A stretch of 64,000 nucleotides of DNA from Ottelia alismoides (Eukaryota > Streptophyta > Magnoliopsida > Alismatales > Hydrocharitaceae), in the NCBI GenBank assembly GCA_037367405.1, contig JAZKJV010002314.1, positions 124,001 through 188,000 of the forward strand. The letters are read 5' to 3'. The translations under genes and the position numbers were made by a program. The notes below the pieces were generated by a model, which made no database searches, had not been told where the DNA came from, and saw nothing but the letters and a program-made list of their open reading frames with translations. Shown here one piece after another: positions 11,616 to 24,178 of the stretch (its first letter is position 1; each line of letters begins with the position of its first letter).

Positions 11616-14600
11616 TTATTGAGATGGGATCCGTCGAGGGTTTTTTTCACACGGTTTCACAAAGCAAAACCGCAGTCGATGTATTTACCACTCAATAAAT
11701 CTCACACGATCAACAATTAACCCATTATAAGAATCAAAAAATAAATACCACAAAATGTGAGTTTAAATTTATTATTCTCTACAACTAAATGTATAGCAAG
11801 TGTGTAGAGGTCGAACCATAGAGATCAAACTTGGTAGCCTATAGTTATTTTTAACCAAAGAGCATTATGCACAGGCATGTCATTCATTATGTATATACAT
11901 ATATATTGTGGGTTTTAATTTTATATATTTTTTATTTCAGTTTTATATTTTCATATTTTGTTTTTTGATTTTATATTTTGTATTTTCTTTTTCTTTTAAA
12001 AGAGTAATAAAGAATATAAGGTTATATATAAAGAGATATAAATATTGCTAAAAATAACCAAAATTTACACAATTAAATATTTGTGGGATTTTAATATTTT
12101 TTACTATTTTTGTTGATTTTCTGTATTTTTGCTAATTTATATGATTTTTAAACTCAAAACTAGCTTAAAACCGAGACAAAATAATAAGCTGAAATTGAAA
12201 TGGATATTAAAAATAGAAAATTAATTCCAAAGATTTCCAAAACAATTTTAACACATATAATAATATAGACAATAAAATAAAAAGACTATTTTCAGAATTT
12301 TTTTGGATTTTTATAATGTTTTTGGGGTTTTCAATTTTTAAGCATTTTCTTTTTCTATTTTTAGGGATTTTTGGTTTGAAGGCTAAAAAACTTAAATAAA
12401 CAGAATATATTTTTTGGTAATTTTTCAACACGTTTTTATATTTTTTTGGTATTTTATACTGTAGACAGGGACTTTATGTTGTAAATGTTTTTTAATAAAT
12501 AGTAAAAATCTCCAAAATTACAAAATGAAAATATGGTGAGAGACTATAAGAAATCAGGAGCCTACACCTATTTTTGTGATCTTTGAAGTACAATAGATAT
12601 TTTAAATAAATCCAACAAGCACATAAAAAGACACTGGCTGACAGGGACATATATGTAAATAAATAAACTCTAGGGGCCTCTATGTGATTTTTCTGAAAAT
12701 ATATAACGTACATCAAATTTTCTTGGAAAAAAATACAAAAGTAACAGGAGTGAACTTGCAAAATGGCACCTCACGTGAGACGACACGTAAGGTGACCTAG
12801 CATGGACCTAAATGTAATATGACATAACCATAGGGGCCTTCATGCAATATCTCTTTTATTTACAAGACTAATAAATAAAAATAAAAAGGGTGGGTCTAAG
12901 TATGCAATGTTCCCCTTAACGTGCGGGATCGGACGGCGCTCCTTCCTTCACTGATACATGTGGCCTCTCCTCGCTGGTTGATGTCACTTCGCCGATCTGC
13001 AATCGTGATTAGATATGGTTCTCCATTGGATGGGAAAATCTTGTGGTGAACGGATGGTCATGATCAAATCCGGGGCGCCTCCCCAGATCGGATGGCAGCT
13101 GCTCTCTTTAAAGAACAGGGAAGAACACCACGCTTCCCTTTCTTTAATCGGTCATATCTCCTTCCTCCAACGATCTTCTAGACCTCCTGGGAGCTCGTTT
13201 GCAGCTAGTGATGCCCACAAAATGCCCTCGGACCTCGAGAAGGGGTCCAGCGAGCTCAAGTTCTGCAAGGGGCCTTGGGAACCTCTGTGTGAATTGATAT
13301 AGGCCCAGAAGTACCTCTTAGCGCAAGAGACTTGCATAGGGGAAACCTGCATCTCGAATCAAGTGCTTCGACCAAAGGTGAAGCTGGAATGCACAAAATG
13401 GGAGGTGGTCGGCGAGGCCTCCGGCAACGGCAGAGGAGGGTCTCTGATCTCCATATTCGTGCAGGATCTGGGTGATGGGAGCATGGGACAGAGTGAATAA
13501 GCGAGAGGGAAAGGTGTGGAGGTGCACGGGTGCGTCAGAAACAGATGGGTTGCATGGTGGAAGGTTCACCGGAGCTCGGCTCCAGCCAACAATGAGCGAG
13601 TGATTTTATACTATAATACACAGTTAAAAGCTACACTAATTGCAGGAATGGGAATCTAATCCTAAAATTAACCTAAAAAAATGAAAGGCACGGCTCATAC
13701 CTGTCGGTGAAGGTAGGGAGCAGAGACGGCTAGCAAACGGGTGCACCTCCGTTCTCTTGGAGCCGATCTAGACCTCAGGGGGTCTCCTCCTATCACGAGG
13801 AACCTCTCTAGACCAAGATGCATGGCTCTAAGAATTGGAACAACGACCAAAATGAGAGGGGGAGTCGAATGTTTTATTTATAGCCAAGTTTGTACAAGAG
13901 ATTTGCAGGCCCGACGTGATTCATGGAACATCAATGATGATTTCTTATAAAGGAATCGAGGTCGATGTATTGATGAGTCGAGCGAGAAAAAAGGAGGAAA
14001 AATCGGATACTCGACAGGTCTGACGGGCAGCAGAGCCCCCAAGGGGAGCTGACCGGAGGTCAACAATCCCTAGGCACTTATTGGTCCAGGTTGGCCACTA
14101 TAAGACAAAATAGCATTGATTATTCGAAATTAATTAATTGAATATAGTAAAGGATTTTATTAATTTTTGATTAAAAATAAAAATTGTTTATTATTTTATT
14201 TACTATTTTACTATGATTTTTATTTATTTTTTGGTGTTATTAATTACAAGTTAATATTTAAGAGTATATTTATAGGTATATTCATCTATGTTTTGGTTAT
14301 TTATATTTATATTTTTATTTTGTATAATTTATTTTATTGTTATAATTTTCTTATTTTATATATTTATAACTTATTTTGACGTGTATAAATATATTTTTAT
14401 TATATTTTTATGATATAATATATACACTTGAATTAATAGGATATATATATTTGCAGGTATAAATACAAGTATTTTATCTATGTATTTACCCATGTTATTT
14501 ACTTTGAAGCATTTTCTTTGGTTTTGTTTTATCTTTGTATTTTTAATACAATATAGATAATATTTATAAGAGTATAAAATATAAATAAGTAAATGAATAA

Positions 14601-15434
14601 AAGAATAGATTTCACTTTTATTTATTTACAAGTATTATTGTAAGCATTTTACCTATATATTTTATATACTTATTTTATTTTAATATTTTGTTGGTGGTCT
14701 TATTTTGGTTTTAGTATGTACATGAGTTACAGATAATAATTACCAAATTATAAAAATATAAAATTGAAAAATAATAAATAATAAATAAAATGATATTTTA
14801 TTTGGGTACAATGTATAATAGGGGTCCAAAATCTAACTTTCACACCTTAACTCCAAAAAATACGAAACTACCTTCATTGAATAGCTTATTAAAAGTTATA
14901 TACAATTACAGTAATTTTGATACATTTTGAATTTTTATCTGAGAGATATGGGTCTGTGAATTAGAGATTTTAATTTTATTTTGTGTATAAAATGAATACT
15001 GTGTATTATTTTTGTACAAACTCAATTTTGTATTTTTACTCACATTATAATACAACTTTCATGTTCAAAGTTTCTTTATTTGATTAATAAATAATAAAGA
15101 ATAAAATAGGTCCCAAAATGTATTATTGAGTGAATAAAAGAATTGGGTTTTTATTATATTCTTGGCCCTTATCTCCCCCTACTTTATTCCTTGTCGACCA
15201 ATTCAATTCTTGATTTGGTCTCGGAGTTTAGGGTCATAAAATACATTTGATATTTTATTCTTTTTCTCTTCTTTTCTTTATTCTATAACTTTTATCTTAA
15301 AACGTTATTATTTACATAATAAATACAGTAAATAATGAATGTTATTTTGTGCAAATTAATGTTATTTACATGCATTAGCTAGGATTTTTAAGGCCAAAAC
15401 GATAGAATAAAAGTGATGAAAAGGAGATTCATCA
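11616..15434 (-). repeat. LTR (3' LTR of the 18.4-kb Gypsy element), about 3.82 kb
   Basis: Aligns with 26502-30055 and with the solo LTR at 37825-41775. Landmarks: AAATGTGAGTTTAAATTTATTATTCT-type block near 11750, a CACCTCACGTG palindrome at 12765-12794, a GC-rich stretch 12920-13580, TTTATTTATAGCCAAG at 13874, a very AT-rich stretch 14100-15170, CTCCCCCTACTTTATTCC at 15173, and the end GGAGATTCATCA. The start is slightly worn (TTATTGAGATGGG against TGATGAGATGGG in the partner), so the left edge is good to a few bases. Confidence 0.82.
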
Positions 15435-15467
15435 CCCCCTATACTTGCCTTTGCTAGTCCCTAGCAA
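15435..15467 (-). promoter_or_regulatory. Polypurine tract plus adjacent 7-bp hairpin
   Basis: CCCCCTATACTT lies directly against the LTR end, giving AAGTATAGGGGG on the minus strand. Four bases further in, TTGCTAG (15451-15457) pairs perfectly with CTAGCAA (15461-15467) around TCC. The stem has the same length and place as the one at 3997-4014 but a different sequence. Confidence 0.8.
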
Positions 15468-18019
15468 GCACTTATGCAATAAGTGCATAAAAGAAAAACA
15501 AAGAAAAGAAAAAGAAAGAAAGTGCATTAAATTTTATTTTCGAACTTGTCTTCACAAAATCAAAGTTTGGAGCTTAAGTCGGATCTTTGGAATTTTTGTG
15601 CGGGCGGAACTTTATTGGGAATCGGATTTGAAACACAACAGCCTTCGGGAATCCCAAAACTCTACTCAAGTCTCCTCAATAGCTAGGTCAGAATACTTCA
15701 ACTCATACGCAAACCCTTACGACTATGAATCTTCCTCGTACAGTGTATGTGATAGTGGCTCTCCTCAAATGATATGACAAAGAGACTGACTTCTCCATCA
15801 TAACAACCCAATGATTCCCTAATCCAGCAACTCTTTCCTCGAGGAGCGGGGTATTCCATTCTAAGTTCTAGTGGCAACTAGCTCAAGAGGAGGGGGTGAG
15901 GAGAAGAATGGATGGTAGCCAGTGTAGCTACCTATCCTAGGATGCATGACCAGTGTAGTCAAGTCATCCCGTTGCAGGCTCACAAGGTATCATTTTGAAG
16001 CTCAAGCGTGCTTATTGACTATACAAATATATACACTCCGGCAGGCATTTTATTTTCAATCAGACATGTCCACTTTTTTAGAGTTTTTTTTTGTATTTTT
16101 TTGAATATTATATACATAAGCATTTACATAAGGAGTTTTTCCTCTTGAGCCAGTAGACTATCCCTCTTTTGAAGCATTATCGCAACCCACGATCTCCTGT
16201 CTTTAGACGTCTCTACTACTGGACGGGTTGGGGTGCACTTCCCTCCCTAGATGAGGACAAATGTTTCCACTTATGTGTGTCTCATACCGGCAAATCGAAT
16301 CCCCTCACCACTCCAATTGAGTTGAGCCATGTGAAAGGTGCAGTTGTCCAAGTTAGGTCATTATCAATAAGAGCCGTGCATGTGCTCCGAAATATTCTAC
16401 TTAGGTAGTCAAGAATCCATTGAACCAAGTCCCACAATTCTCAAAGAATTAAGTCAACTAGACCTGAAGTACCTCGATTCCAGCTCCTATAAGGTTCCTA
16501 TTATTAGGTAGATTTAAGGTACAACCAAGCTCCAATCTTTGGATTTTACTTAGACTTCTTCAATTATCAAACTCAATCTGAAAAATGCGAATGCTATGCA
16601 AATGTTATGCTATGCAGAATATCGTTTTGGTGATGCAATTTTCATTTTTGAACTTATTATGGATTTTTGAAAAAGATAATGTAAATGCAATTTTTTGGTA
16701 TTTTTCAAAAAGATTTTGCAAATGCTTTTGGTATTTTTGGTTTTGCAAATGTTTTTTATGATTTTTAAAAATACAAGATTTTAGATAAAAATAGGTACAA
16801 ATATTTACACGGGAATGCATCTTATATTTACAAGAGCGCGGTTTTTAAGAATTCACAAGGGATAAATGATCATTTGTACATAAAGATTTTTAATGTGATG
16901 TATATATTCCTCAACCTTATTTTGAAAATGATTTTTAAACCGGTTTTTGAAAACTATAGTCAAGAATAATTTCTGCAAACATTTGAAAATCATTTTCCAA
17001 AGGTTTTTTCAAATAATATATATAGATTTTTCAAAATATTTTTGCAACCATTTTTCAAACCATTTAAAAATCATTTTTTAAGTATTTTTATTTCACACAA
17101 GAAAAGAGATTTTTACAAAAAAAATACAAAGGTTGAAACATTTTAAAAATATTTTTCAACTAGTTTTCAAAAGATTTTTCAAAAAGATTTTCAAACTAAT
17201 TTTCACATATTTTGCAAAAGTATTTTTACCTAATTTCTTAATCAGTATATTCAAAAAAATTGAGGAATAATATGCATCATTTTATGAAGTGTTTTCAATG
17301 AATTTCCTGGTATATTTATAGTATTTATAAAATAGTATAGCCATAATTATTATTAAAAATACGAAAGTGTAAGTTATGGCTAAAGTATATACGTAGTGTA
17401 TACGACCCCCTATACTTAGCTTGAGTTATGTCATCATAGATCAGAGAGAAAAAGAGAAGACATAACTTGTACTGTAGAAAAAGTCTAAAGAATAACCGAA
17501 TAAGGAAGGAATAAATGAATGAGAATTTGATCGTCCCCCCATACTTAGGATCAAATAATCCTAAGTATAGCAAATAATACACAAGGCAGGGAGGGTCAAG
17601 GGTGGGAATGAACGGATCACACTCAGGATGTCTCCCCCTATACTTAGGGTAAGATATCCCTAAGTATAGATAAGAATAGGAGACTGGGGAGAGGATCAAA
17701 GAATGAACGAACTCAGGGTGTCCATCCCCATATACTTAGGACAAAATACATCCTAAGTATAGAATACTGACAAAAAGAGATTATACACACATTTTTTAGA
17801 TAAAAATTAAAAACAAAAAGAAGAAAAGAAGAAAATATGAAAGTTTAGAGGAAGAGTTTTTGAGTGGCATTATATAAATCTTGTGATGTTGCTACTGTGG
17901 ATTTATCTACAATGCGCAGTACTTGGATAGAGTCGACAACGGCCAAGAAAGTGTCATGCTCGAGGTAAGGCTTTAGTAGTTGACCATTGACGACAATGGT
18001 TGTGCGTCAGGAGACAATT
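15468..18019 (-). other. 3' non-coding region of the 18.4-kb Gypsy element
   Basis: About 2.5 kb between integrase and polypurine tract. No envelope-like or other recognised protein is encoded. It contains runs of short ATTTTTCAAA/TTTTTGAAAA repeats at about 16600-17220 and then the hairpin array at 17541-17761. Plant Tat-type elements are known for long variable 3' untranslated regions; this fits that pattern. Confidence 0.65.
17541..17761 (-). repeat. Three regularly spaced hairpins with polypurine-tract-like arms
   Basis: Perfect or near-perfect inverted repeats at 17541-17567 (ATACTTAGGAT/ATCCTAAGTAT), 17639-17668 (TATACTTAGGG/CCCTAAGTATA) and 17731-17761 (TATACTTAGGA/TCCTAAGTATA), about 92-98 bp apart. 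Each has a C-run (CCCCCC, CCCCCTA, CCCCA) at its left edge. A further unpaired CCCCCTATACTTAG lies at about 17406. Confidence 0.82.
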
Positions 18020-19060
18020 ATAATATTATGATACTTCCATTGTCACGCACTTCTTGAACTTAAAATGGTCGTGTCCATTTGCTCTTTAATTTGCTCGAGA
18101 AGATCTTCAACTTTGCATCAAATAACCACACTTTTTGTCCAGTCTCGAAGGTCTTTCATCTGATGTACCAGTCATGCCAGCGTTTAACCTTCTCCTTGTA
18201 CATCAATGTGTTATCATAGGCATAGTCTTTGAATTCCAATAGCATGTTCAGATCCTCTTTCCTTTTCTGACCACATTGTTGTGAGTCCAAATTGCAAATG
18301 TTAACTGCCCACAATGATTTATGAATCAGCTCTACTGATAGGTGGCATGGCTTCCCATATACAAGATGGTAGAGCGACATGCCCAATGAAGACTTGTAAG
18401 CGGTTCTGTATACCCAAAGGACTGAGTGCAAAAGCTGGGACCAATTTTTCCTATCCGGCTTGACAAGCTTCTGGTTTATAGTCTTGATTTCTTTGTTGGA
18501 TAGTTCCAACATACTGTTGGTCTGAGGATAGTAAGGAGATGTGATTCGGTGCTTGATGCCATACTCTTTCGTTAATTTCGTGACCTCTATGTTAATGAAG
18601 TGACTACCCTCATCTGATACCAGTATCATTGGAATCCCAAACTGCGGGATGATGTTTTCTTTCAGAAAGCGACATACTGTACGGTTGTCTGCAGCTCGAG
18701 CGGGGGTAGCTTCAACCTAGCGACTCACATAATTAATGGCAAGAAGGATGTGCTCGTATCCTTGACTGTTGGGGAAGGGTCCCATGAAATCGATGCCTCG
18801 AGCATCAAATACATCTGCAATCCGAATGATCTTTAGGGGTATTAGGTCTTTTATTGTAAGGGTATCTTTCAATCGCTGACAGTCAGTGCAGCGTTTAACA
18901 TATGTTGCAGCATCCTTAAATAATGTAGGCCACCAGAGGCTACACTACAATAATTTTGTTGTCGTTTTATCTCCAGAATGGTGTCCAGCAGATTCGAGCA
19001 AGTGGCAATGCTCGAGGACATTATTTTGTTCCTTCTGAGGAATGCACCCGCACCAAATAC
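18020..19060 (-). pseudogene. Gypsy integrase (zinc finger, core, C-terminal part), broken
   Basis: Read on the minus strand. An HHCC finger (GHHSGDK... with CTDC) lies at about 18880-19010, then the catalytic core with DARGIDFMGPF (first Asp), VSDEGSHF (second Asp, about 18610) and a Glu in MLELSNKEIK (about 18510), then a C-terminal stretch with KVWLFDAKLKIF near 18110. The longest clean frame is 18156-18629. In-frame stops include TAG at 18717-18719 and another in the finger, and a frameshift lies near 18156. This would be the DNA-strand-transfer enzyme of the element; it cannot be made intact from this copy. Confidence 0.88.
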
Positions 19061-19289
19061 AATCCGCTCCTTCCCTAAATAAGAGATGATCTTCCCATCA
19101 GTAGAGATGAATAGTTGACAAGAATTTGTCCTTCTTGATTTTCTTCCAATCTTGGATGACTACACTGGAAATGAGGTAATTCACAATATCAGCATACCAA
19201 CGGAGTGCATCCACAGCCAGAATCGACTCGTCGGGAAAGGTGTTTGTAATAGGTGTGTTTCTTAGTGGAGTCTTGCTGCTCAATTCTAC

Positions 19290-19620
19290 AGAGGTGATCT
19301 GCTACTAATTCTGAACTCCAAGCATGTCTTTGATTTCCAAATCGAACTCTTGGAGGAGAAGGATACATCTGATCAGTCTAGGCTTGGCATCCTTCTTTTG
19401 TTGTAAGTATCGGATAGCAGAGTTGTCAATGTAGGTGACTTTTGATCCAAGCAAATAGGATCTGAACTTCTCAAGGGAAAATACCATAACCAACAATTCT
19501 CTCTGTCACAGTGTAGTTTCTTTGAGTTTCATCTAGTGTTTTGTTGGCATAGTGAATGGCATAGGGCACCTTGTCTTTCCTTTATCCTAAAACAACCCCA
19601 ACTGCAAAATCTGACGCATC
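19290..19620 (-). pseudogene. Gypsy RNase H domain, broken
   Basis: The clean frame 19305-19496 carries [15 protein letters not shown], then [10 protein letters not shown] and [16 protein letters not shown], the usual RNase H signature of Athila/Tat Gypsy elements. It lies directly downstream of the reverse transcriptase, as expected. The start of the domain (19500-19620) is in other frames. The domain would degrade the RNA strand during reverse transcription. Confidence 0.85.
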
Positions 19621-20570
19621 CATCACGATCTCAAAAGGGAGAGACCAATCTGGCGACTATAGGACTGGAGCTTGTGTGATGAGCTCCTTCAGCTGATTAA
19701 ATGAAAGGAGAACTTGTTGATCAACATTGAACTCGGTCTCCTTGCAAAGCAATTCTGTAAGAGGTCGGGCGATGCGGCTGAAATCATGAATGAATCGTCT
19801 GTAAAATCCCACATGCCCCAGAAATGACCTCACATTCTTGATTATCTTAGGTGGCTCTAGTTTGGCAATCACATCCACCTTTGTCGGATCGACTTCCGTA
19901 CCATGTTTGGAAATGATGATGACGTGATCCAGCACAATTCCATCTGTGACCATGAAGTGGCTCTTTTCCCTTGATAAAACCAGATTAACTTCACGGCATT
20001 CCTGAAGTACTCTATTTAGGTGCTCAAGATAAGAATCGAAGCTGTCACCATAGACTGAGAAGTCGTCCATAAACACCTTGAGAAAACCTCCTACCATCTT
20101 GGCGAAGACTGCACGCATGCATCTCTGGAATGTTGTCGGTGCATTGCACATTCCAAAGGGCATTCTCCTGAAAGCATAGGTGTCGAATAGGCAAGTGAAG
20201 GTCATTTTCTCTTGATCTTCATGAGTGATTGCCACTTGGTTGTACCCAAAGTACCCATCTAAAAAGTAGAAGAACTCCTTGCCAGCCAGTCTTTTCCAAT
20301 ATTTGATCAATGAACGGCAAGGAGAAGTGGTCCTTCTTAGTTGTTGCATTGAGGATGTGGTAGTCAACACATACAAGCTAGGATGTTGGTACTCGAGTAG
20401 ATATCTCCCCTCCTCTATCATTTGTAAGCATAGTGAGCCATGATTTCTTCCGAATGGCGTGCAGTTGGCTCACCCATTTGGAGTCGGAGATGGGGTAAAT
20501 GAAGCCTGTGTCACACCACTTTATGATTTCCTTCAGGACGACATCCTTAAATTTGGGTTCATACCTCTTT
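19621..20570 (-). pseudogene. Gypsy reverse transcriptase, mostly one frame
   Basis: The clean frame 19657-20421 contains FYFLDGYFGYNQVAI, FRRMPFGMCNAPTTFQRCM, the catalytic FMDD box in KVFMDDFSVYGDSF (about 20065), and VRSFLGHVGFYRRFI of the connection region. The N-terminal part (FIYPISDSKWVSQLH near 20500) is recognisable in other frames, so at least two frameshifts and one stop break the start. The FMDDFSVYG form and flanking wording are typical of plant Athila/Tat elements. This is the best preserved part of the element. Confidence 0.92.
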
Positions 20571-21027
20571 GAAATTCTCAGGACAGCTTGGCATCTTCAT
20601 GGTTTATCCCACGGAGATATGAAACATACCAACCAAATGCCTTACAGTTCTTCTCTAGAATATCGGGAAGTCGAGATTACTGCTCTGGGGTCAATCTGCT
20701 GCTGATGATGACCGGATACATGTTTTCTACCCCGCAAAGAAAGCATAATTAAGGCCTGTCGAAAGTGACTTTAGTTCAGATTCTAATCTGGCCTACTTCT
20801 TGCTCACTTCGAAGATTGTTCTGGGTGGAAGATAATCTGCCTAATCTCTAGAAGTAATGCAGACCTCGGTGACTTATTGATCTTCTGATGATGTGCTAAA
20901 TAGATCTGCGATGAACTCATTGTATTCGGGATGGAGTGAGTCATCTGAATCAAAAAGATGCATCAACAAAGTGGATTCCATCTTCCAAGCATCATCAGAG
21001 CTTGCATCGATTGTACTTTCCAGGTCC

Positions 21028-21740
21028 TCAAAAAGAGGTTTCCTGTGTCCATGGGTCATTCAAAGAGAGTGGTGTGTCTCTGATCTTTGCAATGAAGTCA
21101 CAGTCTGCTTCAGGCGGTGTTGCACGACTTTCATCAGTTACAACTTTAGGCTCGCTAATCATGTCTATTGTAACTCTATTGTTGCTCGAGTTGAAAGTTG
21201 TCTTGCCAGACCCATAGTCAACCACGGCTTCTACGGTGCACAAGAATGGTTGGCCTAGAATAATAGGAGTCTGGAGTAGGGGTGTAGGGGAGTCCATGTC
21301 AAAGATCATAAATTAACTAGAAACTGCATGTCTCGCACCTTTACCACAACGTCTTCCAAAAGACCTCGAGGTCACTTAATGGATCGATCAGTAAACTGAA
21401 GGATCACTTGTATCTGCTTGAGAGGACCTAGCTTGAATTCTTGCAATAATGAAGAGGACGGGAGGTTGATGGAAGAACCGCTATCAAGCAACGTTCGCTC
21501 GAAGACTTGATCAAAAAGCTTGCAACTGATCAAAGATGCTCCTTTGTCTTGCTTCTTTTGGGGGAGATTGTTGATGGTTGCCACTGTGGCCATGGCAATA
21601 ATGTGCTTTTCTACCTGTAGCAATGTTGTTACATGTTGGCCGGCGCTTGTTTATACATGCCTCCTTCAAACCTTTCTTTACAGCTGGCATGTATTCCATG
21701 GCTTTCATTAAAGGAATCTCAACAGTCATATTATTAATAA
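21028..21740 (-). pseudogene. Gypsy retropepsin-type protease region, frameshifted
   Basis: LLDSGSSINL (about 21480) has the Asp-Ser-Gly active site, in the frame 21372-21623. PIILGQPFL, the usual C-terminal protease motif, lies in a second frame at 21028-21309, so a frameshift and stop separate the two halves. The sequence between gag and reverse transcriptase on the minus strand agrees with a Gypsy polyprotein. It would have cleaved gag-pol. Confidence 0.85.
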
Positions 21741-22804
21741 TATCTACAACTCCGGGATCAGATAATGCACTTTTTCTTTTTTTTGTATTTTTTTTTATTT
21801 TTCGATTGCATCAAGAAATGGAATATTCACATTACTGAAATCAAAAGCATTGTTACAAAATCCTTGTCCACAATATTTAGTACATATTGATTGCAAAAGG
21901 AAGTACAAGCTGGAGACGAAGATGCTAGTGTTGGTGGACAAGCAAAAAGTGCAGCCTATGCTCCGTCAGCTGGTGTAGGATCGGCTACTACTGTCGACTC
22001 CTTCGTAGTTTGTGCGGCTTCACCTCGACTATGAACATATTTTTCGACTTTTTGAATTTTCTGATTTTTTTTGTTTTTGTTGGTGCCAGTGCAGATGGCT
22101 GACATCTGTCATGACTTCTCCTTCTTCTTCCTCAGCCGTTCCTGTGGATGGCACGGCTGATGCAGAAGATGACAATTCACCTGTCAAAGCTTTATTCTCC
22201 CCATGGCTTGCAACAGATGGAGGTAAAGTCCTATCGCTCCTGAGAGTGACAGCATTAGATAAAGCAATATTACAATCATATGACTCCACAAGCATACACT
22301 AGACATCACATTCTACCTACTCTTTACGTTTAAAGTTATTGGGATTTGCTTCGACCTACGTCGGAATGGAAGTTTTGGTGGTGGTCAGGTCGTCTAGCTT
22401 CTTTGTCATATCTGCTAGGCCTTTTACAAGTTGGGCCAAGCAATCCAGGGTAGGGTTCATAGGACTTGCCTCAGAAGTTTCAGCGTGTAACCCACCTATT
22501 GCTGATTGTTGTGGGGCTGAGGTTGAGACTGTTGATGCTTCTGAGGAGGTGGAGGAAACTTGTTACTTCTGATATGAGGGAGGAGGGTATTACTGAGGTA
22601 GTGCAACCGCGTACTAGTGGTACGGCTGTGGCTGGCGAAACTACGGATGCGAATACTGTTGATTTTGCCTCCATTGATGTTGGTACTACGGAGGCTGGTG
22701 ATACTACAGTGAAGGTTGAGAGGACTATCCATAATGACCACCCTGAGGTTGGTGGTTAGCCATGTTGGCTGGTGGCTAGTCCTGTGAGTGTCCAGTAGGA
22801 CGGG

Positions 22805-24178
22805 CTAGATGTGCATCGTTACTGCATACATCTTAACTTCCTGAATCAATTGTGGTGGTGGAGATGCTGGATCAAAAGATGGAAGGAAGTCTGGCAGGTA
22901 AACTACCATTTGTTGTTGCAGCATGCCTTGATCGGGCGCATGCACGTAGTATACATGTTGGACTGTTGGTGGTTGCTGACTCGGTTGAGGTTGTTGTTGC
23001 GATGATGCATCGTCCTTCTTCTCAGTGAGAGTCTTTGTAGATGAGGTCACCGACTGGACAGAACTGATGGTGCTCACCAGTAACTCCAACTGCTTAGTGA
23101 TCTGATCCAGCTTGTCTAAGTGTTGTGTCCTCTTATCGATCACAGCAAGCTTCTCGAGATCATGTGACCGCTTCTCATATGTCAACCTTCGAGAGATGGC
23201 CTCCGATGATGTTAAGGATGGATCTCTCATCTCTCTGTCTCACGAGACGCTGCCATGTGTACTTGCCTCTGGAGAATCTGTGGTTGTTTCTAATACGCTC
23301 GAGATGAAGAGAGGGCAGCCTCTCCTTTGGCCATTTATTCACAAATCGTCCAGACCATGTCTCCGGCCTTGTTAAAATGAGATCCCCTACAGGGTGCGTC
23401 AACGAGCCTATGGCTCTCTACATTCAGTCCCTCGAAAAAGTGGTGGACCAGACTGGTACTTGGTATCTCATGATGGGGGCACTTCTCTTGCACGTCCGTG
23501 AATCGCTCCTAGGCTTCATGGATGGTTTTGTGGGTAGCCTGGGAGAAGTTGCTAATCCTAGCTCGCATCTAGTTGAGCCGACTGAGAGGATAGAATTTAT
23601 AATGGAAGGAGGATTTCAGTTCCTCCCAAATTGTCACAACATTTCCCAAATGATTGACCTAGTATAGGGCCTTGTCTTACAAACTGAAGGGGAACGCCAT
23701 CGTTTTCACTACATCCAAGGTAACATTGGGGTAGTGGGTAGTTCGGCAGATGCATGAAAACTATAGCAGGTGAATGTATGGCTCTTCATTGGTGTTCATG
23801 TGGAATGATGGTAGAAAAGCGAGGAACTGAGGCTTGGCTCAAAGTGAGCATGTACAAGTGGAATGAGGATCCACCTGGTCATCTGGCTGTCTCCAAGGTT
23901 GTATGTCTCTTTCAGTGTGGGTTTCTACCTCTCTTGTTCTGGTTCTTCCTCATTTGGGTCATCACGGGGTCTGTCCCCCCCTCCTCCTGCCGGTCTATTC
24001 CGTAGATCATTCAGCATATCCTGGAAGACAGTCTACGCTAGGGCCTACTCAGTCAGTTGTTGTTGTATGGCTTGGATGGAAGCAACAACAGAGCATTCAC
24101 CTTATTCTGATATGGCATCTATCCTTGCTCAGGTTGTACAGGTGGTTGTTGTCCCTTGCCCTTTCTTTGGGGACCCAT
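22805..24178 (-). pseudogene. Gypsy gag, heavily broken
   Basis: A likely start ATG at 24176-24178 opens a frame beginning MGPQRKGKG, soon interrupted by stops. Further on, gag-like wording (cysteine-proline-histidine segment RCPHHEIP near 23470, then FFEGLNVESHRLVD) appears in shifting frames, and the clean frame 22805-23230 carries the coiled-coil-like C-terminal part with LDKLDQITKQLELL followed by a Gln/Pro-rich tract. The gag-only element further right (43388-44151 and 32534-32863) has a counterpart of the same layout. Confidence 0.75.

Noticed and set aside
15468..18019. Envelope-like gene downstream of integrase, as in some Athila elements
   Set aside because: No frame with signal peptide or membrane segment of suitable length, and no similarity that I recognise; the region is repeats and hairpins.
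22012..22759. Plus-strand frames of 60-97 codons in the gag region
   Set aside because: Antisense shadows of the broken gag and protease; no independent support.
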